A DNA stretch of 64,000 bases from Arthrobacter terrae (GTDB lineage Bacteria; Actinomycetota; Actinomycetes; Actinomycetales; Micrococcaceae). Both the position numbers and the translations under genes were made by a program. Positions within the stretch are counted from its first letter, which is position 1. Each line of letters starts with the position of its first letter. Below the pieces are notes generated by a model. That model saw only the letters and a list, made by a program, of their open reading frames with translations. It made no database searches and was not told where the DNA came from. The DNA is taken from NCBI RefSeq assembly GCF_015708085.1, contig NZ_JADNYM010000026.1:1-64000 (forward strand), given 5' to 3'. This document shows, in pieces, positions 53,207-61,660 of the stretch.

Positions 53207-53494
53207 TTGGCTGGCAGTTTCGAATTGGTTGATGCGTCCGACGGTGGGTATCGGATCAAGATGCTTGGTGGCGGTGGCTCGCTCCTGGCGGTCTCTATGT
53301 CTTATCCCAGCAAAGCTGCAGCCGTGCGCGGTATTGAGGTCCTGCGCGAAATCGGCGGGACCGGTCTGGTCAGGGACCACAGCTGCGGGACCGAGTCAGC
53401 CACGTGCGAGGACGACCAGACGGCAGACGCTCGAATCGCGGTCCGGAACCGCACCCCTCCGCTGCATAGCCATTTGAGCACCGGCTGGCCGTAA
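53207..53494 (+). CDS. YegP-like DUF1508 protein
   Basis: This frame uses TTG 53207, with AGGAG seven bases upstream. The first 60 residues (FELVDASDGGYRIKMLGGGG, SLLAVSMSYPSKAAAVRGIEVL) form one DUF1508 repeat, in which YxxxxxA.NG.v and kaaa..gI.s(v) are the usual signature words. E. coli YegP carries two such repeats; here a single repeat is followed by a polar tail (SCGTESATCEDDQTADARI). The function of DUF1508 is not established; a nucleic-acid or stress role has been suggested by context in other bacteria. Confidence 0.7.
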   Translation: MAGSFELVDASDGGYRIKMLGGGGSLLAVSMSYPSKAAAVRGIEVLREIGGTGLVRDHSCGTESATCEDDQTADARIAVRNRTPPLHSHLSTGWP

Positions 53495-53667
53495 CCGAGC
53501 CGACGGTGCTGGGGCCCAAGCGTGGCTCGAAGGAGAGTTACCGGCTATCAACTGCAGCGGTATTCATGTAGGGTCTACACAGCCACAGTGCGTGACACGT
53601 TTGTCACGCATCGTTGACGTAGAATGGGAGCGACAGGGGTGGTGGTCGAGCGGCCTCTTCCCCCAGC

Positions 53668-53846
53668 GTCAGCCCGGCACCTGTACAGTGCCGGGCTGAC
53701 AAATACAGTGCCGGGCTGACAAACACGGTGCCGGGCTGACAAACCCATGGTGCCGGGCTGACAAACCCATGGTTCGGCTCACAAATACGGTGCCGGGCTC
53801 ACAAACACAGGGCTCGGCTCACAAACACAGAGCTTGGCCGGCAAAC
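53668..53846. repeat. Tandem 20-22-bp repeats with one anti-repeat, upstream of SDR gene
   Basis: GTCAGCCCGGCAC (53668-53680) is the exact reverse complement of GTGCCGGGCTGAC, which starts four consecutive units at 53688, 53708, 53728 and 53750. Each unit adds an AAAC/T-rich linker of 7-9 bases (ACAAACACG or ACAAACCCAT). Four further units (from 53772 to about 53846) are increasingly diverged (GTTCGGCTCACAAATACG, then GGCTCGGCTCAC). The first unit forms a 13-base hairpin with the anti-repeat. The repeats end about 25 bases before the SDR start codon. The rest of the 378-base gap has no gene. Confidence 0.85.
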
Positions 53847-53872
53847 ACCTCCGAACGGAGACCTTGATTATC

Positions 53873-54640
53873 ATGGATTCCAACCGCCTGGACGGATTAA
53901 CAGCGATTGTCACGGGGGCGAGCCGCGGCATCGGGCTGGCCGTGGCGCACCGGCTGGTAGCCGAGGGCGCCCGGGTCTGCATCACAGCACGGTCACCGGA
54001 ACCGCTGGCCGCAGCGGCAGCGCAGTTCCCCGAAGGGTCGGTACTCGCTCTCGCCGGAGCAGCCGACGATCCGCAGCATCGGCGGGAGGTGCTGGACGCC
54101 GTCGCTCGTAGTTTCGGCAGGCTGGACATTCTGGTCAACAACGCCGGCATCAATCCGGTCTACGGAACGCTGATGGAATTGGACCTGGCCGCGGCCAGAA
54201 AGATTGCTGAGGTTAACATCTTTGGAACCCTGGCCTGGGTGCAGGACACCTACCATCATCCCGAACTCGACTTCGCCTCCCGCGGCGGCGCCGTGATCAA
54301 TATGTCGTCCGTCTCCGCGCAGACACCGGCCTCCGGGCTCGGCTTCTACGGTATTAGTAAAGCCGCCGTAGAGCACCTGACCCATTCCCTTGCAGCCGAG
54401 TTGGGACCGACCGTGCGCGTCAATGCTGTCGCTCCCGCCGTGGTCAAGACGCAGTTCGCGCGGGCGCTCTATGCCGGACGCGAGGCAGCCGTTGCCGCGC
54501 AGTATCCGCTCGGCAGGCTAGGGACACCAGAAGACGTAGCCGCCGCCGTCGCATTTTTGGCCAGCAGCGATGCCGCTTGGATCACCGGTCAGGTGTTGAA
54601 CCTCGACGGCGGACTGCTGGCCGTCGGAGGCACCGCTTAG
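53873..54640 (+). CDS. Short-chain dehydrogenase/reductase
   Basis: The start ATG 53873 (DSNRLDGLTAIVTGASRGIG) is chosen, with GGAGA about ten bases upstream. The 255-aa SDR has the NAD(P)-binding TGASRGIG at residues 13-20, LDILVNNAGINPVYG, INMSSVSAQTP with the catalytic Ser, and YGISKAAV with the Tyr-x3-Lys. The C-terminus LNLDGGLLAVGG is that of the classical FabG-like group. It probably reduces a ketone or oxidises an alcohol of unknown substrate. It stands alone behind the unusual repeat array. Confidence 0.93.
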   Translation: MDSNRLDGLTAIVTGASRGIGLAVAHRLVAEGARVCITARSPEPLAAAAAQFPEGSVLALAGAADDPQHRREVLDAVARSFGRLDILVNNAGINPVYGTLMELDLAAARKIAEVNIFGTLAWVQDTYHHPELDFASRGGAVINMSSVSAQTPASGLGFYGISKAAVEHLTHSLAAELGPTVRVNAVAPAVVKTQFARALYAGREAAVAAQYPLGRLGTPEDVAAAVAFLASSDAAWITGQVLNLDGGLLAVGGTA

Positions 54641-54703
54641 ACCGTGCCATGATCGGCAGACAGACACACAGACACACAGACAGTCTGTCTGTCACGGCGG
54701 CGA

Positions 54704-54922
54704 CTAGAGGGATGCCCGCATGGCCATAGCAGCGGTGACCAGACCGAGCACTCCGGTCACTGCCGCCAGGATCCACAAACCAAACAGGAGACCGTTGCGC
54801 TGACGAACGCCCGGCGAGCTTCCGGCCGATACGACGTCCGCGCGGAATAAGGCCAGACACGCACTCCCGATGGCAATGATCCAGAAAATCCATTCGATAA
54901 TTCCGTAAACATACTGGCTCAT
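54704..54922 (-). CDS. Small two-TM membrane protein, 72 aa
   Basis: Begins MSQYVYGIIEWIFWIIAIGSACL at 54922, with AGGAGCGATGCC as a leader and a good ribosome-binding site. The first segment (about 7-25) and a second (about 45-65, LLFGLWILAAVTGVLGLVTA) flank a short loop (RADVVSAGSSPGVRQRN). It resembles the first part of small actinobacterial DUF2516-type proteins, but that assignment is weak. It is convergent with the SDR gene. Confidence 0.55.
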   Translation of the reverse strand: MSQYVYGIIEWIFWIIAIGSACLALFRADVVSAGSSPGVRQRNGLLFGLWILAAVTGVLGLVTAAMAMRASL

Positions 54923-55175
54923 GGCATCGCTCCTTTTCCGTTGGACGGCCCCGCCGCGCCGTAAACCTTCGGCGAACAGCCCAAATTACTCGTCACTTCA
55001 ACGCTAGCATCGCGCCGGGCTGAAGGACAGGATGCTTCCCCAAAGCCCATTTCGACGGCAGTGGGCGGACAGCCGCGGCATTGACGGCGGTCCGGATGCT
55101 TTGGCGCGCGGTGGCATCCAGCGCCGGCATTTCCTCCGTCACAGGGTGCGCCTGCGGGCTTGCTAAGGTTCTTTC

Positions 55176-56429
55176 ATGAGATTGCACCAACTCAAGAGCG
55201 CAACCGGGATCCTCAGACTCACCATCCAACGCACTGTAGTCGGCTTTTTTGCCCTCCAGGGCGCAGTCATCGCAGGACTGGTCGTCATGGACACCATCCG
55301 TAAACACGGCAGACGCAAGCGCGTGGGGTTCCCGCGTCCGGGGACGTTCGAAAGCGAGGTGGCCGGTTCCACCACCACGATCTATACCTACGGCGAAGAC
55401 TTGTATACGGAGATGCTGGCGCAGATCCGGCAGGCCAAGCAGCGGATCCTGATGGAAACCTACATCTGGAAGAACGACAAGGTCGGCAGGGAATTCAAAG
55501 CCGCACTGGCGGAAGCCGCGGAACGCGGCGTGGAGGTCTTCGTGATTTACGATGTCTTTGCGAATCTGGTGGTGCCACGTTCATTTTTCCGTTTTCATCC
55601 GGCGATCCACGTTTTGCCTTTCCCCGTTCTGCGGCCCTCCATCGTCTTCACCAATGTCCGCGGCACGGGGCTGGATCATCGCAAGCTCCTGATCGTCGAC
55701 GAGGAAATCGGTTTCGTCGGCGGCTACAACATTGGTTCCCTCTATGCCACCCAGTGGCGGGATACCCATCTAAAGATCTCCGGGCCGTCCGTATGGGAGC
55801 TTCGCCAGGCGTTCGCCACGGTCTGGAATCACTATCGAAAGGGTCTTCCGGAGCTGCGGGAGACTAACGCTAATTTCTGGGAACCGCGCGTGCGGGCCGT
55901 CAATAACATTCCGTCCAGCTTGGTATTTCCCATTCGCGGCATCTATCTCGATGCCATCGACCGGGCCAGCCATCACATCTACATCACCATGGCTTACTTC
56001 ATTCCTGACCAGCAGATTCTCGATTCGCTGCTCAGTGCCAGCAGGCGGGGGGTTGATGTGCGGGTCATCCTCCCCGAAGACTCGAACCATGTCCTCTCCG
56101 ACTGGCTCTCGCGCGGCTTTTACACGGCCCTCCTGCGCGACGGAGTCACGATACTGCTGTACCAAAATGCCATGGTCCACGCGAAAACGGCCACCATTGA
56201 CGGCCAGTGGTCCACCGTTGGCACGGCAAATATTGACCGGCTCAGCCTGACCGGCAACTACGAAATCAACATGGAAATCTACGATGCCAACCTCGCCGCC
56301 GATCTGGAAACCATATTTGCCATCGACAGCGCCAACAGCCGCATCCTGACGCTGGAGGAATGGCAGGACCGCCGAGTGGCAGCCCGGTTCAGCGAATCGA
56401 TCCTGGCCCCCTTGCGTCCCCTGCTGTAG
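55176..56429 (+). CDS. Phospholipase D-like protein, cardiolipin synthase type
   Basis: This 417-aa protein has an N-terminal membrane anchor (TVVGFFALQGAVIAGLVVMDT, about 22-40) and two HKD motifs: GTGLDHRKLLIVDEEIGFVGG (near residue 165) and NAMVHAKTATIDGQWSTVGT (near residue 328), the paired catalytic sites of the PLD superfamily. The layout matches bacterial cardiolipin synthases of the ClsA/ClsB type, which join two phosphatidylglycerols. A role in other phosphodiester transfer is possible. It stands alone, convergent with the PRC-like gene. Confidence 0.9.
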   Translation: MRLHQLKSATGILRLTIQRTVVGFFALQGAVIAGLVVMDTIRKHGRRKRVGFPRPGTFESEVAGSTTTIYTYGEDLYTEMLAQIRQAKQRILMETYIWKNDKVGREFKAALAEAAERGVEVFVIYDVFANLVVPRSFFRFHPAIHVLPFPVLRPSIVFTNVRGTGLDHRKLLIVDEEIGFVGGYNIGSLYATQWRDTHLKISGPSVWELRQAFATVWNHYRKGLPELRETNANFWEPRVRAVNNIPSSLVFPIRGIYLDAIDRASHHIYITMAYFIPDQQILDSLLSASRRGVDVRVILPEDSNHVLSDWLSRGFYTALLRDGVTILLYQNAMVHAKTATIDGQWSTVGTANIDRLSLTGNYEINMEIYDANLAADLETIFAIDSANSRILTLEEWQDRRVAARFSESILAPLRPLL

Positions 56430-56441
56430 CCCGGGGGCCGG

Positions 56442-56795
56442 TTATTCCTGGAGCGGAAGTTCATGCTGGCTAAGGCACAAGTACAGTTTCCCGTCCTCAA
56501 TCCGTTCGAGTTCATCCGCGGCCGCATACGAGTTCCGCGCCAGAAAACCCTTGCCGTCGATTTTGACGTATCCCGTCCGGAACAGCCTGCGGGCCATCTC
56601 CTCAGGAACCCTGGGTTCGGTGCCGACCATCGAGTTTAATCCCACAAAGAGTACGTTCTGGGCAGCCGTGGAATAGACTTCTTCGAACGCCGCAGCCTTC
56701 GGATTGGGCCCCTTGACGTGATCGACCTTTCCAATCATCTTGCCGCTCGCGTCAACCACCCGCATGCCCTTGGCCACCAGCTCCAATAAGCTCAT
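56442..56795 (-). CDS. PRC-barrel-like domain protein, 117 aa
   Basis: The start ATG 56795 (SLLELVAKGMRVVDASGKMIG) is chosen because GGAGCGTGGC precedes it and the codons upstream lie in a non-coding gap. RVVDASGKMIGKVDHVKGPNP is the beginning of a PRC-barrel-like fold, the small beta domain found in RimM and photosynthetic reaction-centre H subunits. The rest (GYVKIDGKGFLARNSYAAADELERIEDGKLYLC) fits an uncharacterised family common in actinobacteria and proteobacteria. It lies convergent with the cardiolipin-synthase gene, 12 bases from it. Confidence 0.7.
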   Translation of the reverse strand: MSLLELVAKGMRVVDASGKMIGKVDHVKGPNPKAAAFEEVYSTAAQNVLFVGLNSMVGTEPRVPEEMARRLFRTGYVKIDGKGFLARNSYAAADELERIEDGKLYLCLSQHELPLQE

Positions 56796-57060
56796 CCTGC
56801 CACGCTCCTTGTATCGAATCGAACCAGACTGCTGCCCTGCCCTGAACGGCGCCGGACCGTTTGCTGGTCTTCCTGTCAGCGTAGCCCGGCGGGTCGAGGA
56901 ATTCGACTTCAGGGAATCATCAGCACCTCCGCGCCACGGCACTAATGCCCCGGCAGATTCCGCGATCGACCCCCGGGGCACAGAGTTGTTCGATAAGCTG
57001 CGTTGCAGGTTCCTTGGCCATATCCGGTACCCCGGCGCACCCCGTGAAAGGTCCTTGCCA

Positions 57061-58833
57061 ATGTCAGCATCCCCTTGGTTCCACAGCGCTGTGGTGTATC
57101 AGGTCTACCCCCGCAGCTTCGCCGATTCCAATGGAGATGGCATCGGCGACATCCGCGGCATCCTGGGCAAGCTTGACTATCTGCACCGGCTTGGCATCGA
57201 CGTCCTGTGGTTGTCTCCGGTCTACGCTTCGCCGCAGGACGACAATGGCTACGACATCAGCAACTATCAGGACATCGACCCGATCTTTGGAAGCCTTGAT
57301 GAGCTCGATGAGCTGATCGCAGCTCTGCACTGCCGGGGGATGAAACTTGTGATGGATCTGGTGGTCAACCACACCTCGGACGAACACCCGTGGTTCCGCG
57401 AATCCCGCTCGAGCATGACCAGTCCCAAGCGTGACTGGTACTGGTGGCGTCCGGCTCGTGAGAACACCATCGGGGGCGCCCCCGGTGCCGAGCCGAACAA
57501 CTGGGGATCGGCGTTCTCCGGCCCGGCCTGGCGTTACGACGCGGACTCCGGCGAATACTATCTGCACCTCTTCTCCGCCAAACAACCCGATCTGAACTGG
57601 GAAAATGCGCACGTCCGGGCGGCCGTGTACGAGATGATGAACTGGTGGCTGGACCGGGGAGTGGATGGTTTCCGAATGGACGTCATTAACTTCATCTCCA
57701 AGGACACTTCGCTGCCCGATGGGCCAATGGCCGAGGGCATGCACTACGGCAACGGCAGCCCTTCTTATATCAGTGGTCCGCGGATCCATGAATTTCTGCA
57801 CGAGATGCACCAGCAGGTCTTCGCGGACCGGGAGCGCGATCTGCTGACAGTTGGCGAAATGCCCGGCGTCACTGTGCAGGACGCCGTCGCGTTCACAGAT
57901 CCCGCACGAGCGGAGGTCGACATGGTGTTCCAATTCGAACATGTGGCCCTGGACCATAAGGACGGCAGCAAATGGCTTCCGGGACCGCTGAAACTGACGG
58001 ATTTGAAGTCCTCGCTGGGCCGGTGGCAGGAAGGGCTGGCCGAGCGTGGTTGGAACAGTCTTTACTGGGGCAATCATGACCAGGCCAGAGCAGTGTCCCG
58101 CTTCGGAGACGACGGGGAATACTGGGAGCTTTCGGCCAAGATGCTGGCTGGAATCCTGCATTTGCACCGCGGCACACCCTACATTTATCAGGGTGAGGAA
58201 TTGGGCATGACCAATATGTCCTTCGCAACCATCAGCGACTACCGGGACATCGAAGTACTCAATCACCATCTGGAGGCAACCACGCAGTTGGGCCACACCG
58301 ATGCACAGGTGCTCGCCGCCGTCGCGCCTTTGAACCGCGACAATGCACGGACCCCGGTGCAGTGGGATACCACCATTAACGCTGGGTTTAGTGCCGGCAC
58401 GCCATGGATCGCGGTCAATCCGAATCACCACCGGATCAACGCAGCCACCCAGTTGGACGACCCGCACTCCGTTTTCAACTTTTACCGGCAGGTCATCGAG
58501 CTTCGCCATACTGACCCCGTCGTCTCCGAGGGGGATTTTAATATGCTGATGCCCAGGGACGAACAGGTCTATGCCTTCCGGCGCTCGCTGCCCGGCACCG
58601 AGCTCTTGGTACTCGGCAATTTCTCCGACACTGTGCAGTCGGTCCCACCTGCACAGATCCTCGGGCCGCAGGACACTTCATGGGAGGGGGCCGAGCTGGT
58701 GCTGGGCAACTATCCCAAGACAGACGGTGACCAGACCGCGCATCAACAGGTCACTGTCCCGGCGGCCATCTCCCTGCATCCGTGGGAGCTGAAGGTATTA
58801 CGACGGCGCCTTCCGTCCAGCGGAGTCAGGTAA
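57061..58833 (+). CDS. Alpha-glucosidase, GH13 family
   Basis: The start ATG 57061 (SASPWFHSAVVYQVYPRSF) is the family N-terminus; the frame is open further upstream but that part is not conserved. The 590-aa enzyme has the four GH13 regions: MDLVVNHTSDEHPWF (I), DGFRMDVINFI with the Asp nucleophile (II), LTVGEMPGV with the Glu acid/base (III) and YWGNHDQARAV (IV). The PRSFADSNGDGIGDIRGI opening is typical of oligo-1,6-glucosidases and alpha-glucosidases acting on maltose or isomaltose in the cytoplasm. It stands alone. Confidence 0.94.
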   Translation: MSASPWFHSAVVYQVYPRSFADSNGDGIGDIRGILGKLDYLHRLGIDVLWLSPVYASPQDDNGYDISNYQDIDPIFGSLDELDELIAALHCRGMKLVMDLVVNHTSDEHPWFRESRSSMTSPKRDWYWWRPARENTIGGAPGAEPNNWGSAFSGPAWRYDADSGEYYLHLFSAKQPDLNWENAHVRAAVYEMMNWWLDRGVDGFRMDVINFISKDTSLPDGPMAEGMHYGNGSPSYISGPRIHEFLHEMHQQVFADRERDLLTVGEMPGVTVQDAVAFTDPARAEVDMVFQFEHVALDHKDGSKWLPGPLKLTDLKSSLGRWQEGLAERGWNSLYWGNHDQARAVSRFGDDGEYWELSAKMLAGILHLHRGTPYIYQGEELGMTNMSFATISDYRDIEVLNHHLEATTQLGHTDAQVLAAVAPLNRDNARTPVQWDTTINAGFSAGTPWIAVNPNHHRINAATQLDDPHSVFNFYRQVIELRHTDPVVSEGDFNMLMPRDEQVYAFRRSLPGTELLVLGNFSDTVQSVPPAQILGPQDTSWEGAELVLGNYPKTDGDQTAHQQVTVPAAISLHPWELKVLRRRLPSSGVR

Positions 58834-58849
58834 GACCAGAGGGGGGCAG

Positions 58850-59794
58850 CTACAGGCAGCCGAGATCGCGGGCAGCTGCCAGTACGTCTGCTGCGGAGAC
58901 GGCCAACAAAGCAGGGTCGGGGATGGCCGAGAAGGTATCACCTCGACGAAGCTCCGCCCTGGTAAGTGCGATGTGCGGGCCCGGCGGCGGACCCCATTCG
59001 GAAACCGGTGCAGGGCCGAAAATAACTACGGAGCGGCGACCATATGCCGATGCCAAATGTGCCGCCCCGGTATCTGCTGACACGACAATCGAGGCTCCCG
59101 CGATGACGGCGGCGAATTCATCCAGGCCCAGGGTACCCGCGACCACCCGCTCCTGCGGCAGACCTGCCAGAGCCGCAACCTGCAGGGCCCGTCGGCGCTC
59201 ACCCTCGCTGCCGGTAAACGTCACGCAGTGGCCGGCCGCCTCAAGGCCGCGGGCGACGGCGGCAAACCGTTCCTGGGGCCAGAGCCTGCTTCCGTAGGCG
59301 GCACCCACATGGACCACCGCTGCCGATGGCAGCGGGTTCGCTACCATCGGCAGCTGCAGGCGGTAGTCCAACGGGTCAGCGGGAATACCGTGCCACTGCA
59401 GCAACTGCGCCCAGCGCTCGCGTTCATGCACCCCATCGCGCCATTGTGGGCCGTCCCAGCCTGGACCGAGGTGCCCGATTCGTCGTTTCGGTGCCAGTTC
59501 GTCGAGCCGATACAGACTTTCGGGTCCGCTCCCGTGCAAATTGACGGCCACCTCAACGCGGCCCGGGGACAGGGACAGCGGGTCATCGAGCCCCTGCGTC
59601 TTTAAAAGTGTGTCTACTCCCCCCACGAGTGCAAGTACAGGGGCAAGCCACGGCTGCGCAGCATAAATGAGCCGATGCCCCGGATATGCGCGCCGAAGTG
59701 CGTGCAGCGCAGGCACCGCCACCAATAAGTCCCCCAATTTAAGCGCGCGAAGAGCGAGCACCTCGGGCCTGCCGTCGGAAGGAAGACTATCCAC
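58850..59794 (-). CDS. Glycosyltransferase family 9 protein
   Basis: This 314-aa protein resembles heptosyltransferases: VLALRALKLGDLLVAVPALHAL at the N-terminus, then LHGSGPES, AAYGSRLWPQERFAAVARGL (the ADP-sugar domain) and SADTGAAHLASAYGRRSVVIF. The S.DTG..H.A motif with F.GP is the GT9 hallmark. It transfers a sugar, often a heptose, from a nucleotide donor. It is convergent with the glucosidase gene and divergent from the HAD/glycosyltransferase operon, and probably acts in the same envelope-glycan pathway. Confidence 0.9.
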   Translation of the reverse strand: MDSLPSDGRPEVLALRALKLGDLLVAVPALHALRRAYPGHRLIYAAQPWLAPVLALVGGVDTLLKTQGLDDPLSLSPGRVEVAVNLHGSGPESLYRLDELAPKRRIGHLGPGWDGPQWRDGVHERERWAQLLQWHGIPADPLDYRLQLPMVANPLPSAAVVHVGAAYGSRLWPQERFAAVARGLEAAGHCVTFTGSEGERRRALQVAALAGLPQERVVAGTLGLDEFAAVIAGASIVVSADTGAAHLASAYGRRSVVIFGPAPVSEWGPPPGPHIALTRAELRRGDTFSAIPDPALLAVSAADVLAAARDLGCL

Positions 59795-59975
59795 GCCGAT
59801 CCTTTACTGAGTTATTCGTCAGATGTCCTCGATATGTCTACAGTCTTATCGCACCATACTGCGTCGGACTTTGTAGCTGGCCGGAAATCTGACTGGCCCA
59901 ACCAAAGTACAGCGCCGGGAGAAGAATTCCCCGCAGCTTCGTTTAGCTCCTGTTTCATTGGGGAACAGTGCTTAT

Positions 59976-60581
59976 ATGACGAGTATCGGCGAGGACGCAA
60001 AAGTCTGGACGGCAAGCACAGCATCTTCCGGCACAGCACCATCTGACGCAACGTTATTTGACGCCATTCTCTTTGATCGTGACGGAACGCTGGTGGTGGA
60101 CGAGCCGTACAACTCCGATCCGGAGCTGGTGATTCCGGTTCCCGGGGCGGTTGCTGCTGTTGCGGCCGTACGCCGGGCGGGTTTGCGCACCGGCGTTCTC
60201 ACCAACCAGTCCGGAATCGCCCGTGGGCTCCTCACCGCGGCGCAGGTGCAGGCGGTCAACCGCCGCGTGGACGACTTATTCGGTGCATTTGACGTGTGGG
60301 AATTCTGTCCGCACGGCCCGGACACCGGTTGCCGCTGCCGTAAGCCCGCCCCCGGCATGATTTTCGCGGCCTGCAGCCAATTGGGGATAACACCATCCCG
60401 AACAGCCTATATCGGTGACATCGGCTCCGATATCGGCGCCGCCCATGCAGCCGGGGCCATCGGGGTACTGGTGCCCACGGCAGTGACACTGCCCGAGGAG
60501 ATAGCGCAGGCCGCACTGGTAGCAGAGTCCCTTGGCGCAGCGCTCCAGCTTCTGCTCGGACCGGCGGTGAGCCCCCGATGA
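59976..60581 (+). CDS. HAD-IIIA phosphatase, GmhB-like
   Basis: The start ATG 59976 (TSIGEDAKVW) is used; a TTG 18 bases upstream is possible. The 201-aa protein has the HAD motifs: LFDRDGTLVVDEPYN (nucleophile Asp), VLTNQSGIARGLLT, the Cys/His zinc cluster CPHGPDTGCRCRKPAPGM and YIGDIGSDIGAAHAAGAI. This layout is that of D,D-heptose-1,7-bisphosphate phosphatase (GmhB), which makes ADP-heptose precursors. It is first in an operon, its stop overlapping the next gene by four bases. The role fits the GT9 genes around it. Confidence 0.88.
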   Translation: MTSIGEDAKVWTASTASSGTAPSDATLFDAILFDRDGTLVVDEPYNSDPELVIPVPGAVAAVAAVRRAGLRTGVLTNQSGIARGLLTAAQVQAVNRRVDDLFGAFDVWEFCPHGPDTGCRCRKPAPGMIFAACSQLGITPSRTAYIGDIGSDIGAAHAAGAIGVLVPTAVTLPEEIAQAALVAESLGAALQLLLGPAVSPR

Positions 60582-61660
60582 CCCGGCGCGTTCTGGTGGC
60601 CCGTCTTGATAGTGCCGGCGACGTGCTGCTGGCCGGACCCGCGGTACGGGCGATAGCCGGCGGGGCGTCAATTGGCCGCGGGGCAGAGCCGACCGAGGTG
60701 ATACTGCTCAACGGACCACAGGGCGAGGCGGCGGGTTCACTACTGCCGGGGGTGGCCGCGCAGTTCACCTGGGAATGCCCTTGGATCATCGCCCCCGCCC
60801 CGGCAGCGAACGCGGCGCTGATGCACGAGCTGAGCGTCTTTATCCGGGGAGCAGCTCTTGACGAAGCAATTATTCTTACCTCCTTCCATCAATCACCTCT
60901 GCCCCTGGCGTTGGCGCTGCGGCTGGCCGGAGTCCCGTTCATCACGGCTGCCTCCTCGGACTATGCCGGCTCGTTGCTTGATGTCCGGCTCCGCCCCGGC
61001 GAAGACTTTCCTGAGGATCAACCAGAGCCGGAACGGGCGCTCACCATCGTTCGTGCCGCCGGCTACCAGCTCAGTCCCGGCGATGATGGCAGGCTGCGGG
61101 TCAAGGACGTGCCCGATGTCACGGCCCTCGTTGGCGCCGGACCTTATATAGCCATCCACCCCGGAGCCGCGGTGCCTTCGCGCCGGTGGCCGGCATTACA
61201 CCATGCCGCCGTGGCGGAGTTGCTGACCGGGAGCGGCTACCGCGTCGTGGTGACTGGTTCCGCAGCCGAGAGCGGTCTAACGGCAACGGTGGCAGGAGTG
61301 GCCGGGCTGGACTTGGGCGGCCGGACAGATCTGTCAACGCTCGCCGGTGTGGTTTCTGGAGCTTCCGTGCTGATCACCGGCAACACCGGACCCGCACATT
61401 TGGCTGCAGCGGTGGGTACACCGGTAGTGTCGCTGTTCTCACCGGTCGTCCCCGCGGTTCGATGGGCGCCGTACGGTGTCCCCTTGGAACTCCTCGGGGA
61501 TCAAAACGCACCCTGCCGGCTCAGCAGAGCGCGTGAATGTCCGGTGCCGGGTCACCCTTGTCTGTCGTCTGTATCCCCTGAAGACGTTGTGGATGCCGTT
61601 GAAAGGCTGCTCAACGGAGTTTCCTCACTACAGACAAGAAGGGAAGTGAAGCAACGGTGA
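60578..61660 (+). CDS. Glycosyltransferase family 9 protein
   Basis: The 360-aa product shares the GT9 layout: VLVARLDSAGDVLLAGPAVRAI at the N-terminus, YIAIHPGAAVPSRRWPALHH and ITGNTGPAHLAAAVGTPVVSLF (nucleotide-sugar site) plus CRLSRARECPVPGHPCL, a Cys pair often seen in these enzymes. It starts inside the HAD stop (ATGA) and ends inside the next gene (GTGA), so three proteins are translated in series. It probably adds a heptose to an envelope glycan, in a pathway not described for this host. Confidence 0.92.
   Translation: MTRRVLVARLDSAGDVLLAGPAVRAIAGGASIGRGAEPTEVILLNGPQGEAAGSLLPGVAAQFTWECPWIIAPAPAANAALMHELSVFIRGAALDEAIILTSFHQSPLPLALALRLAGVPFITAASSDYAGSLLDVRLRPGEDFPEDQPEPERALTIVRAAGYQLSPGDDGRLRVKDVPDVTALVGAGPYIAIHPGAAVPSRRWPALHHAAVAELLTGSGYRVVVTGSAAESGLTATVAGVAGLDLGGRTDLSTLAGVVSGASVLITGNTGPAHLAAAVGTPVVSLFSPVVPAVRWAPYGVPLELLGDQNAPCRLSRARECPVPGHPCLSSVSPEDVVDAVERLLNGVSSLQTRREVKQR

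Noticed and set aside
53688-53846. Regularly spaced repeats that could suggest a CRISPR array
   Set aside because: Linkers are 7-9 bases and nearly identical, with no unique spacers and no cas genes.
57064-58509. 481-codon open frame opposite the GH13 gene
   Set aside because: Antisense shadow of a conserved enzyme, without a start context.
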